Below are positions 14,729 to 22,443 of a stretch of DNA of 39,290 nucleotides, one piece after another. Source of the stretch: Candidatus Rokuibacteriota bacterium (GTDB taxonomy: Bacteria; Methylomirabilota; Methylomirabilia; Rokubacteriales; CSP1-6); the NCBI GenBank assembly GCA_023249095.1, contig JAHFDK010000026.1, forward strand, positions 1 through 39,290, written 5' to 3'. The notes under the pieces were generated by a model, which ran no database searches, was not told where the DNA came from, and was given only the letters and a program-made list of their open reading frames with translations. Each line of letters starts with the position of its first letter. Position 1 is the stretch's first letter. A program made the translations under genes and the position numbers.

Positions 14729-15280
14729 TCAGGCCGGCTTCCAGAGCTCCGCGGAGGGCACGCGGAGCGCCCGGTTGAAGCGCGAGCTCGCGTTCTCCCA
14801 CGCGATCAGCATCGTGAGCTCCGCGATCTGCTCCTCGTCGAAGTGCTCGCGCACCCGCGCGAACAGTGCATCGTCGACGTCGCGCGCGGTGTCCGTCATC
14901 GCGTCGGCGTACTCGAGCGCCACGCGCTCGGCCGCGTTGAAGAGCGGGCTCTTCGCGTAGTCGTGGAGCGCGTTCAACTTCTCCGTCGAGATCCCGAGTT
15001 GGCTGCCGACGGCAGCATTGACGTCCTGTCAGAATTGGCAGCCGTTCCACCACGCGACGCGGCGGTTGACCAACCTCTTGAGCTGGGCGTCGATCTTCTC
15101 GAAGCTGCGCACGGCGTCCCACATCGCCATCGTGCCCTTGAAGATCGCCGGGCTGCGCGCGTACAAGAGGTATGGCAGGAGCGGCTTGCCCCACCTGCTT
15201 CGATTCCCGTCGACGATTTCCTTCAAGGCCCCTTCCGCGGTGTCGGCGTCGACCGGACTGATGCGTGGCTGGGCAGACAT
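14729..15280 (-). CDS. AhpD/carboxymuconolactone-decarboxylase-like protein, probable selenoprotein (CxxU)
   Basis: The frame runs from ATG 15280 (GGGGAGG site 6 bases before it) to the stop at 14729, interrupted only by TGA at 15031-15029. Before the TGA the protein reads NRRVAWWNGCQF, and directly after it QDVNAAVGSQLGISTEKLNA. In the AhpD/CMD family this is the redox site CxxC, so TGA falls exactly on the second Cys: C81-Q-F-U84. The later part (SPLFNAAERVALEYADAMT ... EEQIAELTMLIAWENASSRFNRAL) is fully conserved, which argues against decay. Read through, the protein has 183 residues, normal for the family. The mRNA hairpin after the TGA meets the bacterial SECIS rules. Expected role: thiol peroxidase or disulfide-reductase-type activity. 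A recent nonsense mutation is the alternative. Confidence 0.78.
15002..15031 (-). promoter_or_regulatory. Putative bacterial SECIS hairpin with its UGA codon
   Basis: On the mRNA, UGA (15031-15029) is followed after 12 bases by GCUGCC-GUC-GGCAGC (15016-15002), a perfect 6-bp stem with a 3-base loop. The loop begins 18 bases after the UGA and its first base is G. The reported bacterial SECIS consensus asks for a short apical loop with G in its first two positions about 16-37 bases downstream of UGA, and both conditions hold. There is no bulged U as in fdhF. Confidence 0.65.
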
Positions 15281-15357
15281 GAGTGACCTCCCCGCTGGCT
15301 GAGTAATCTGAGTGGTTGTCACGGGCTCAGCGTAACCGAGATATGGTATCTTCCGTA

Positions 15358-15388
15358 GGTCCATTTTCGTTGTTTAGACTGGACCATT
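15358..15388. promoter_or_regulatory. Candidate MocR operator (paired GGWCCATT sites)
   Basis: GGTCCATT (15358-15365) and GGACCATT (15381-15388) form a direct repeat 23 bases apart, about two helical turns; their cores GGTCCA and TGGACC also read as an inverted repeat. MocR/PdxR regulators typically bind such double sites in the gap to their divergent target. The second site ends three bases before the regulator's ATG. Confidence 0.5.
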
Positions 15389-15391
15389 CGC

Positions 15392-16840
15392 ATGCCCAAA
15401 CGCGCGGCAGCTTTTGATCTGGCCCTCCCGGCTCGAGGCCGGAACACGCCGCTCGGCCAGTGGTTGTACGACGGGTTGCGTGGCGCGATTCTCCAGTCGC
15501 GCCTGAAGGCTGGGCAACGGCTGCCCTCGACCCGTGATCTGGCCCGCCTTTATTCTGTATCGCGCGGAATTGTTGTCGTTGTGTTTGAGCAGTTGCGGGC
15601 AGAGGGCTACATAACAAGCAAGGTAGGGTCGGGAACGATCGTGACCGAAACTCTTCCGGACAGCTTCTTGCAGGTTCGTCCCGGAAGGGTACTGCAAACG
15701 GGTTCGCGGCACGACCCGGCTCCCAAGGCTTTCGCCACACTGCCACGCGCCTTCCGATGCTTTGAGCCGGCTCTGGATCAATTCCCCATGGAATTATGGA
15801 CGCGTGTGGCGGCGCGCAGGCTGCGGCGCGCCTCCCGCCTGTTGTTAGCGAATGGAGACGCGCGCGGTTACGCGCCGCTACGGGAGGCAATCGCGGCTTA
15901 TTTGGGATTGTCGCGGGGCGTGCGATGCACTTCCGATCAAGTGATCGTTGTCTCCGGTGTACAGCAGGCGCTCGACTTGGTGACCCGGCTCGTCCTGAAA
16001 CGCGGCGATGCGGTATGGATGGAAGACCCCGGCTATCCGGGAGCCAAAGCCGCATTTGAATCGGTGGGCGCAAGGATCGTGCCCGTTCAGGTAGGCGAGT
16101 TGGGCCTCGACGTCCACTTGGGCCGGCAGCTGTCTCCTGATGCGAAGGCGGTCTACGTCAGCCCCGCGCATCAGTTCCCGTTGGGCATGATGATGCCGGT
16201 CCAGCAGCGTATGGCTTTGCTCGCATGGGCCCATCGCAGCGGCGCCGTCATCCTGGAAGACGATTACGACAGCGAATTCCGGTACACCGGGAGTCCGCTG
16301 CCGGCCCTGCAAGGCTTAGACACGAGCGGTTCCGTGGTGTTTCTGGGCAGCTTCAACAAAGTGCTGTTTCCTTCACTGCGTATCGGATATGCCGTGTTGC
16401 CCGGCAAACTGGTCGAGCCGATGGCTGCCCTCAGGTTCAACGCCGACAGGTATTGCCCAACGCTCGACCAAGCGATCCTATGCGACTTCATAACCGAGGG
16501 GCATTTCGGACGGCACCTGCGACGGATGCGCGACTGCTATTCCGGGCGCTTCCAGGCGTTCATCCACTGCGTGCGCGAAACGGCAGGGGGCTTTCTGGAC
16601 GTGCCCGAAATTCCCGCCGGCTTGCACGCGGCCGCATTCCTGCGTAAGGGCGCATCGCCCGCGAAGGTAGTCGGTGCCGCGGAGGAAGACGGTGTTGAAG
16701 TCGTGGCGCTGGACCGATACACCATCGCCCGCCGGGACATTCGCGGATTGCTGCTTGGATTCGCCGCCATCCGTGAATCCGAAATTCGCCGCGGCGTTGC
16801 GCAGTTGACCCGAACGATCGAGAAGCTTCGCGGACGCTAG
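15392..16840 (+). CDS. MocR/PdxR-type transcriptional regulator (GntR HTH plus aminotransferase domain)
   Basis: This 482-residue protein fuses a GntR winged helix (residues about 18-85: LYDGLRGAILQSRLKAGQRLPSTRDLARLYSVSRGIVVVVFEQLRAEGY) to a fold-type I aminotransferase domain. The PLP site is intact: EDDYDSEFRY and the lysine K323 in GSFNKVLFPSLRIGY. MocR regulators sense PLP or amino-acid derivatives and usually control a divergent neighbour, here the AhpD-like gene 111 bases away. PdxR members regulate vitamin B6 synthesis, but no pdx gene is seen. Base composition looks slightly less GC-rich than its neighbours. Confidence 0.92.
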   Translation: MPKRAAAFDLALPARGRNTPLGQWLYDGLRGAILQSRLKAGQRLPSTRDLARLYSVSRGIVVVVFEQLRAEGYITSKVGSGTIVTETLPDSFLQVRPGRVLQTGSRHDPAPKAFATLPRAFRCFEPALDQFPMELWTRVAARRLRRASRLLLANGDARGYAPLREAIAAYLGLSRGVRCTSDQVIVVSGVQQALDLVTRLVLKRGDAVWMEDPGYPGAKAAFESVGARIVPVQVGELGLDVHLGRQLSPDAKAVYVSPAHQFPLGMMMPVQQRMALLAWAHRSGAVILEDDYDSEFRYTGSPLPALQGLDTSGSVVFLGSFNKVLFPSLRIGYAVLPGKLVEPMAALRFNADRYCPTLDQAILCDFITEGHFGRHLRRMRDCYSGRFQAFIHCVRETAGGFLDVPEIPAGLHAAAFLRKGASPAKVVGAAEEDGVEVVALDRYTIARRDIRGLLLGFAAIRESEIRRGVAQLTRTIEKLRGR

Positions 16841-16877
16841 AGCCGTGGCTGCAACGTGGGAATTTTCTCTCTGGTCT

Positions 16878-17696
16878 TCACCGCCTCCAGCCGAGCCAGT
16901 CGCAAACGGCGCGGCCCATGACGAGCTCGAGATCACGCCCGCGGAGCCACGGCAGCTCTTCGGTGAACAGCGTCACGCACTGGCGCCACGGGCAGGGCAT
17001 GCGCGTGATGTCGGTGCCCCAGAACCAGCGCGCGGGGCCAAAGGCGTCATAAAGCTGGCGCAGCTTGTCGTGGATGTCGCGGTACGGGTACGGCTGGTCG
17101 GAGTAGCTCGGCGCGCCCGTGGCCTTCATCGCGACGTTGGGGTACTTCGCGAGCGCAAGAACTTCCTGGAGATTTGCCCAGCGCTCATTCGGGCTCGTCA
17201 CGCCGGAGGGTCGGCCGAGATGATCGAGGATCAGCTTGAGGTTCGGATGCCGCTGCGCGACCTCGCCGACCTTCGGAAGGAAGTTCGCCGCCATCAGCGC
17301 GATGGGCAGGCCGGCGCGTTCCGCCGCCGGCCACAGCCAGTCAATGGTCCCGTCCGTCGGCCACTTACTCTGGTGTGGGGGCGGGAACGTGAAGCGGCAG
17401 CCGAGCATCCCCGGGCGTTGCTTCCACGTATCCACCAGGGCACGACTCTCGGGCTTGTCGAGCGGGAAGTTGCCGAGGATCGCGAAGCGATCGGGGTGCT
17501 GGCGCGCGGCCTCGATGGCCAGCTCGTTCGCGTTCGGATCCCACGGCGTGTGCGGGGTGAGCAGGGCGGCATCGACTCCGCCGGCGTCCATTTCCTTGAG
17601 CGCGTCGTCCCTCAGGTAGGCGGGCACCTGCCGGTGAGTGGCGCTGGTGGGGTTCCCCGCATTCCACAGGTGGACCTGCGCGTCGACGATCAGCAT
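16878..17696 (-). CDS. Amidohydrolase-2 family (TIM-barrel metal-dependent hydrolase)
   Basis: This 272-residue protein starts MLIVDAQVHLWN, the usual opening in which D-x-x-x-H contributes metal ligands. It continues with RFAILGNFPLD, NLKLILDHLGRPSG (the metal-ligand His in LDHLG) and RWFWGTDITRMPCPW (the final Asp in GTD). This is the layout of 2-pyrone-4,6-dicarboxylate- and fucono-lactone-hydrolase-like proteins, so a lactone or decarboxylation substrate is likely. The ATG at 17696 has GAAGGAGAGGAC before it and is preferred over the upstream frame to 17753. It converges on the MocR gene, with no obvious operon partner. Confidence 0.85.
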   Translation of the reverse strand: MLIVDAQVHLWNAGNPTSATHRQVPAYLRDDALKEMDAGGVDAALLTPHTPWDPNANELAIEAARQHPDRFAILGNFPLDKPESRALVDTWKQRPGMLGCRFTFPPPHQSKWPTDGTIDWLWPAAERAGLPIALMAANFLPKVGEVAQRHPNLKLILDHLGRPSGVTSPNERWANLQEVLALAKYPNVAMKATGAPSYSDQPYPYRDIHDKLRQLYDAFGPARWFWGTDITRMPCPWRQCVTLFTEELPWLRGRDLELVMGRAVCDWLGWRR

Positions 17697-17889
17697 GTCC
17701 TCTCCTTCAGCACGGCTGAGCGGCATGCTATGCGGGCACACCGCCTCCGTCAATCGGCAAGTGGACCGGCCGGATCAGCGCGGATAACGCCTCGCCGCGC
17801 AGGCGCGACCGCGTCCGCCGCGCCCTCGAGAATCAGATCAGGGCGCGGCGGCGCCGAGCTCGGATGGGGCGGGGCCGGGGCTCGGCCCT

Positions 17890-17965
17890 GAGGGGAGATC
17901 CCCACGTGAGCGAGGCAGAAGCGAGCCCCGGGCGGGTTCTCTTGCTGGCACCGCGGGCACTGCAT
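17890..17965 (-). pseudogene. Zinc-ribbon remnant of a class III cyclase gene (fragment 2)
   Basis: From ATG 17965 the minus strand encodes MQCPRCQQENPPGARFCLAH, the double-Cys zinc-ribbon that opens many class III cyclase proteins. The fourth Cys is lost (FCLAHVG instead of FCxxCG) and no cyclase domain follows; the frame only runs on as Pro/Ala-rich sequence to 17750. It shares about 35 bases with the fragment at 11543-11581. Confidence 0.55.
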
Positions 17966-18027
17966 GTCGGGCCTCCACTGAACGCTTCGGAACGATTCGG
18001 ACTGGAGCGCTGTTGCCGTGACCACCA

Positions 18028-18052
18028 AGACTTCACCCAGGAATTACCCAGG
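18028..18052 (+). repeat. Direct repeat DR, copy 3
   Basis: Twenty-five bases matching 10146-10170 with one difference (T to C). It is about 7.9 kb from copy 1 in the same orientation, so copies 1 and 3 bracket the scar-rich middle region. Confidence 0.75.
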
Positions 18053-18184
18053 TCCCTCTACATCGTGATGCGCCCCGCTGGCGGCAGGCTGGGCGCCGCG
18101 GTAGCATCCGGCACACGGTCCGCTGTCATGGCACCTGTCACGACCGCCTTGATTTACGTCTCAACCCGCGGCGGAGATTGAGCC

Positions 18185-19645
18185 GTGGCGCTGGCAAACG
18201 GGGTCATCTTTCAATCGTTCCAATGGTACCTGCCGCCCGACGGCTCGCTGTGGGCCCAGCTCGCCACCGTCGCACAGGAGTTGGCGGACGCGGGCTTCAC
18301 GGCCGTGTGGTTCCCGCCGGCCTACAAGGGACAGAGCCAGTACGACGTTGGCTACGGCGTCTACGACCTGTTCGACCTTGGGGAGTTCGACCAGAAAGGG
18401 ACCCGCCGCACGAAGTACGGCACGCGTCAGCAGTTCCTTGCGGCAGTCATGGCCGTCCAGGCGGCCGGCATGCAGGCCTATGCCGACGTCGTGTTCAACC
18501 ACAAGGACGGCGCCGACCACGTCGAGCGCGTCCGCGCCCAGATCGTTGACTGGGGTAACCGCAACGACGTTCGCAGCGACTGGCACGAGATCGGCGCCTG
18601 GACGCGCTTTACCTTCCCCGGCCGCGGCGCCGTCCACTCGAGCATGCACTGGCACGCGGACCACTTCGACGCGCTGAGCTTCAACGCCGACACGCGCGAC
18701 GGCTCCCGCCTGTACCGGATCAAGGATAAGCAGTTCGAGACCGAAGTCAGCCATGAGCACGGCAACTACGACTACCTGATGGCGTGCGACCTGGACACCC
18801 GCCACCCCCAGGTCGACGGCGAGCTGCGCTGGTGGGGCCGGTGGATCGTTGACACGACCGGCGTCAACGGGTTCCGCATCGACGCCGTGAAACACGTCCG
18901 ATCAAGCTTCTTCCGCGACTGGATGAACCACCTGCGCGTCCACTTCGGAGGGCGGGAGCTGTTCGCCGTCGGCGAGTACTGGTCCGGCAACGTCGCCGAC
19001 CTCCACCGCTACATCACCGCCACCGAGGGGGTGATGAGCCTGTTCGATGTGGCCCTGCACTACCGCTTCCGCGAGGCCAGCCTCTCCGGAAACAGCTACG
19101 ACATGCGGACGATCTTCGACGGGACGCTGACCGGCCAGCAGCCGGCCAAGGCCATCACGTTCGTGGACAACCACGACAGCCAGCCCTGCCAGTCGCTCGA
19201 ATCGTGGGTCGAGCCGTGGTTCAAGCCGCTGGCCTACGCGCTGATCCTGCTCCGGCGGGAAGGCTACCCGTGCGTGTTCCACGGCGACTACAACGGCGGG
19301 CAGTACACCGACAAGGGCCGGAACGTCACGATGTACTCGCACCGGTTCCTGATCGACCACTTCCTGTTCGCCCGGCGTAACTACTGCTTCGGCGACCAGC
19401 ACGATTACTTCGACCACCCCAACACCATCGGCTGGCTGCGCACCGGCGACGCCGAGCACCCCGGCACGATGGCTGTGGTCATGACCAACGGGTCGACCGG
19501 CAGAAAGTGGATGAACACGTTCCGCCCCAACGCCCGCTTTCGCGACCGCACTGGCCATTTTGCTCACCGGGTGACCGCCGACGGCTCGGGCTGGGCCGAG
19601 TTCCCGTGCCCGGAAGGCTCGGTGTCCGTCTGGCTCCAGGAGTGA
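18185..19645 (+). CDS. Cytoplasmic alpha-amylase, glycoside hydrolase family 13 (subfamily 5-like)
   Basis: This 486-residue enzyme would hydrolyse alpha-1,4-glucans by a retaining mechanism. The four GH13 regions are present: DVVFNHK (101-107), GFRIDAVKH with nucleophile D233, GEYW with acid/base E264, and FVDNHDS with D331. The start GVIFQSFQWYLPPDG and the length match intracellular GH13_5 amylases such as E. coli AmyA. No signal peptide is seen, so it probably works on internal glycogen or maltodextrins. The start is GTG 18185 (GGAG about 8 bases upstream). It stands 132 bases downstream of repeat copy 3 and is followed by a YciI-like gene. Confidence 0.93.
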   Translation: MALANGVIFQSFQWYLPPDGSLWAQLATVAQELADAGFTAVWFPPAYKGQSQYDVGYGVYDLFDLGEFDQKGTRRTKYGTRQQFLAAVMAVQAAGMQAYADVVFNHKDGADHVERVRAQIVDWGNRNDVRSDWHEIGAWTRFTFPGRGAVHSSMHWHADHFDALSFNADTRDGSRLYRIKDKQFETEVSHEHGNYDYLMACDLDTRHPQVDGELRWWGRWIVDTTGVNGFRIDAVKHVRSSFFRDWMNHLRVHFGGRELFAVGEYWSGNVADLHRYITATEGVMSLFDVALHYRFREASLSGNSYDMRTIFDGTLTGQQPAKAITFVDNHDSQPCQSLESWVEPWFKPLAYALILLRREGYPCVFHGDYNGGQYTDKGRNVTMYSHRFLIDHFLFARRNYCFGDQHDYFDHPNTIGWLRTGDAEHPGTMAVVMTNGSTGRKWMNTFRPNARFRDRTGHFAHRVTADGSGWAEFPCPEGSVSVWLQE

Positions 19646-19684
19646 GAAGCTGGTTGGCACTGGCGCGAACAGGAGGCAAAGACG

Positions 19685-20113
19685 ATGCGTGTCATGGTGA
19701 TCGTGAAGGCAACGAAGGCGTCCGAAGCCGGAGTGATGCCCGACGAGCGGATGCTTGCCGAAATGGGCAACTACAACGAGGAGCTGGTCAAGGCAGGCAT
19801 TCTTGTCGCGGGCGAAGGGCTGCACCCGTCTTCCAGGGGCAAGCGCGTGCGATTCTCCGGCGCGCAGCGCGCCGTCATCGATGGGCCGTTCATCGAGACC
19901 AAAGAGCTCATCGCCGGTTTCTGGCTGTGGCAGGTTAAGTCGATGGACGAGGCCGTCGAGTGGCTGAAGCGGTGCCCGAACCCGCACAACGAGGAGACGG
20001 AGGTCGAAATCCGCCCGGTGTTCGAGGCCGAGGACTTCGGCGCGGAGTTCACGCCGGAGCTCCGCGAGCAGGAACAACGGATCCGCGAACAGGCGGCGGC
20101 GCGCCAGAAGTAA
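19685..20113 (+). CDS. YciI-like / DGPF-domain protein
   Basis: This 142-residue protein shows the family pattern MRVMVIVKATKASEAG ... AEMGNYNEELVKAGILVAGEGLHPSSRGKRVRF, then the DGPF-type motif as IDGPFIETKELIAGFWLWQVKSMDEAVEW. The fold is a ferredoxin-like dimer; function is mostly unknown, sometimes tied to ECF sigma factors or to small-molecule hydrolysis. The C-terminal extension (ELREQEQRIREQAAARQK) is charged and probably helical. The ATG has a strong AGGAGGCAAAGACG leader. It lies 39 bases after the amylase gene and converges on the binding-protein gene 19 bases away. Confidence 0.85.
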   Translation: MRVMVIVKATKASEAGVMPDERMLAEMGNYNEELVKAGILVAGEGLHPSSRGKRVRFSGAQRAVIDGPFIETKELIAGFWLWQVKSMDEAVEWLKRCPNPHNEETEVEIRPVFEAEDFGAEFTPELREQEQRIREQAAARQK

Positions 20114-20132
20114 GCCGCTTGTTTTGACGACC

Positions 20133-21044
20133 CTACCCGTGCCAGAGACCGGCAAACTGGGTCGCGACCAGTTCGCCGTACCGGACCTCCCCTTGCAGGG
20201 CGCCGATCTCGCGAGCGAATCGGCTGATATGGGCGACCATCTCCTCGCTTATGGTCGGGTTGTAGAAGGGAGCATCTCGTGCCACCTCGTAGGCGATGAG
20301 ACTCGCCTCCTCGGCTGGAAACAGGCGTTGCGCGGCCTTCGCGGCCAACTGCGGGTCGGCCCGGAGCGCCCGCTGGGTTTTCACGATGGCCCGCACGGCC
20401 CCTGCGGCGATGTCCGGATGCTCCTTGACAAGCCGCTCCGTGGTTGCGAGCGCCGGGAAGGTCCAGTGGCGGGCCGCGGGCGGCCCGTCGCCTCGCCGCA
20501 CGTCGAGCAGGATCTTGGCGATGCCCCGCTTCACCCCCAGGTCCGCCCGCAGTCCGTTGCCCCAGTAGCCGTCTGAGACGCCCTGCTCGATGGCATCGAC
20601 TCCATCCCATGCCCAGTTGGGGCTGGTACGCCGAGGACTGGGAACGATCCGGACGTTATCTCTCTGGAGGTCGATGCCCGCTTCCTCCAGCAACCGTTTC
20701 ATCGTGAGGCCGGGGTCGGCCGACGCGCTCAGGCGCAACCCTTTCACCGCACTGACGTCGCCCCGTTCGCATTTGATGTCGGAGCGGACGGCCAGGAACC
20801 AGTAGTTGTATTGGGAAAGAGCGCACAGGAGGACGCCACCCCGCCAGCCGGGGAAGGTTCGCAGGCCGGTGTAGGGAGACCCGCCGAAGAAGTCGATAGC
20901 CCCGTCCTTCAGGGCCTGCGATGGATTCGGCGGCGCGAAGACGAACTCCATGTCGACGCCTTCCTGTTGGAAGAACCCGAGCTGCACGGCAGCGATGGCC
21001 ACGAAGTAGGAAGGAGAGATCGCGTCAGCAACGGTAAGCCGCAT
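20133..21044 (-). CDS. NMT1/THI5-like substrate-binding protein without an export signal
   Basis: This 303-residue protein resembles SsuA/TauA/NMT1 binding proteins: LTVADAISPSYFVAIAAVQLGFFQQEGVDMEF, then FFGGSPYTGLRTFP, DVSAVKGLRLSASADPGLTMKRLLEEAGID and a late VKTQRALRADPQLAAKAAQRLFP. These proteins deliver thiamine precursors, sulfonates or similar compounds to an ABC importer. Here the ATG at 21044, supported by GAAGAGGATACG, is followed immediately by the mature domain; no signal peptide or lipobox is visible. No permease or ATPase gene is adjacent. A cytoplasmic binding protein or a THI5-like/decarboxylase-like enzyme is therefore possible. Confidence 0.75.
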   Translation of the reverse strand: MRLTVADAISPSYFVAIAAVQLGFFQQEGVDMEFVFAPPNPSQALKDGAIDFFGGSPYTGLRTFPGWRGGVLLCALSQYNYWFLAVRSDIKCERGDVSAVKGLRLSASADPGLTMKRLLEEAGIDLQRDNVRIVPSPRRTSPNWAWDGVDAIEQGVSDGYWGNGLRADLGVKRGIAKILLDVRRGDGPPAARHWTFPALATTERLVKEHPDIAAGAVRAIVKTQRALRADPQLAAKAAQRLFPAEEASLIAYEVARDAPFYNPTISEEMVAHISRFAREIGALQGEVRYGELVATQFAGLWHG

Positions 21045-21132
21045 CGTATCCTCTTCGGCCCGCGCCCGCCGTTACACGTCACCCCAACCCGAGGACCGGG
21101 GGTTCGTGACGGTCACCTGGTCGGGCTCGTCT

Positions 21133-21232
21133 CCGATCCGCTCATCGTCGGTCGTTGGCCGGCCGGATTCCCAAGGGGCTCGCCATGGCCATCAGCGGGC
21201 ACAAGACGACGGTCTCGGACGCCTTGCCTTGA
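21133..21232 (+). pseudogene. Possible tyrosine-recombinase (integrase) C-terminal remnant
   Basis: Reading to TGA 21232 gives RIPKGLAMAISGHKTT, which closely resembles the box around the conserved His in phage-type integrases (AGIPEGVAMAISGHKTRS). The catalytic Tyr and everything else are missing, and the frame ends a few codons later. It is a short match, so chance is not excluded. Confidence 0.4.
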
Positions 21233-21255
21233 GCGGGATCGCCGTCAGCGCGGCG

Positions 21256-21705
21256 TCACGCGCTCTTGGACCATCCCTCGGGCGGATCGCAGGCCACGGT
21301 GCCCATGTCCGCGGGAACGGAGAGCTCCAGGAGCTCCAGGTCTCTTGATGCCGCCGTCTCGTTGTGCCGCAGGCCGCCCGGGATGTAGAGTGACTCGCCC
21401 GACTGGATACGCAGTTTCTGGCCGTCCTCGAACTCCAGGTCAACCCATCCACTAAGCATGTACACGAACTGGCCCTCGCAGACGTGGTAGTGCCACCCCG
21501 TCGGCTGCGTCATCCCCTCGGCTCCAATCGTTACCTGGGCGCGGATCTTCCCGCTGCTCGCGGCTGTGACGCCGAGGTCGCGGTACTTAAAGAAGGAGCG
21601 CCGGCCCGCTACCAGGGGGGCGGTGGTCGGCGTCGCGTACGCCAGCTTGCCCGGGGGGTTCACGGCTGCCAGCTGTCCGCTCGGCGTGCTCGCGTTGTTC
21701 ATCAT
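21256..21705 (-). CDS. Cupin-domain protein
   Basis: This 149-residue single cupin has motif 1 as GWHYHVCEGQFVYMLSGWVDLEFEDG (about residues 71-96; His-x-His with Glu or Gln) and motif 2 as IPGGLRHNETAASRDLELLEL (about 113-133). The N-terminal 40 residues are an extension. The ligand is unknown; such proteins are often isomerases, dioxygenases or ectoine-synthase-like. Start ATG 21705 (or 21702) follows GAGGAGGCCTCC. It does not overlap the integrase-like remnant (21133-21232). No operon partner is close. Confidence 0.8.
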   Translation of the reverse strand: MMNNASTPSGQLAAVNPPGKLAYATPTTAPLVAGRRSFFKYRDLGVTAASSGKIRAQVTIGAEGMTQPTGWHYHVCEGQFVYMLSGWVDLEFEDGQKLRIQSGESLYIPGGLRHNETAASRDLELLELSVPADMGTVACDPPEGWSKSA

Positions 21706-21959
21706 GGAGGCCTCCTCTGAGTTCGTACCGCAATACTACCCGATCCACGCGCGGATTGAAGTCCTGCGGTGGAACTGGGCCGCCTGTCCTTCGTGGAGCC
21801 TAGGTAGTCGAGATATCGCGTGATGTCGCTGCCTGACGCCGGCTGTGGCGCGCTCGAACCAACGTGACGATCTGCGGCGAATCAGGGCGTCGCGGACACC
21901 CAGCGCTCGGCCGGGCGCGGGACGGGGCACGGGACGTGGTAGCCACCTTCGGATTCGCG

Positions 21960-22286
21960 TTAGCTTTCTGGCAACCCAGCCTTACGTGCTCCCTCGACAA
22001 TCCGCTGGAATTCCTTGCGGAAGGCTGGATTGTCGGAAACTCCTGATCCTTCCTGCACCAGTGTCTGCACCGTGTACCCTGGCCCCAGCTTGAGGAGCTC
22101 CGCAACCGCGGCCGCCGCCTCTGCCTGCTGCCCGCGCCAAGCGTAGGCAGAGGCGAGATCAACGTACGCGAACCAGAACGTCTTACCGGTCGCAATCGAC
22201 TTGAGGCACCAGTCGATGGCCTGAGCGTCGCGCGCCAAGTGCGTGTTCGCGTGGCAGAGGACGAAATACCAGACATGCCCCCGCAA
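21960..22286 (-). pseudogene. C-terminal TPR end of a lost class III cyclase gene
   Basis: The stretch reads HVWYFVLCHANTHLARDAQA then IDWCLKSIATGKTFWFAYVD and LASAYAWRGQQAEAAAAVAE, ending KEFQRIVEGARKAGLPES. This is the usual C-terminus of proteins made of a class III cyclase, an ATPase-like part and TPR repeats. The frame is open upstream to about 22440 but has no ATG, only TTG at 22286, and no cyclase domain is attached. It lies just downstream of an unrelated cyclase-hydrolase gene on the same strand. A short expressed protein from the TTG cannot be excluded. Confidence 0.6.
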
Positions 22287-22443
22287 CCACGAAGGCCCTT
22301 TGCCGGTGAGCGGTGACTGCTGAGAATGGGGCTTTGCGTTTCCTATGCGCTCTTCTTCATGCCGCCGGATGCGCCCGGCCTCGGCCTGGAGCTGGATGAC
22401 CCCGCGGCCGCCGCCTCGTTGGTTCGCGAGTAAGACGACTCCG

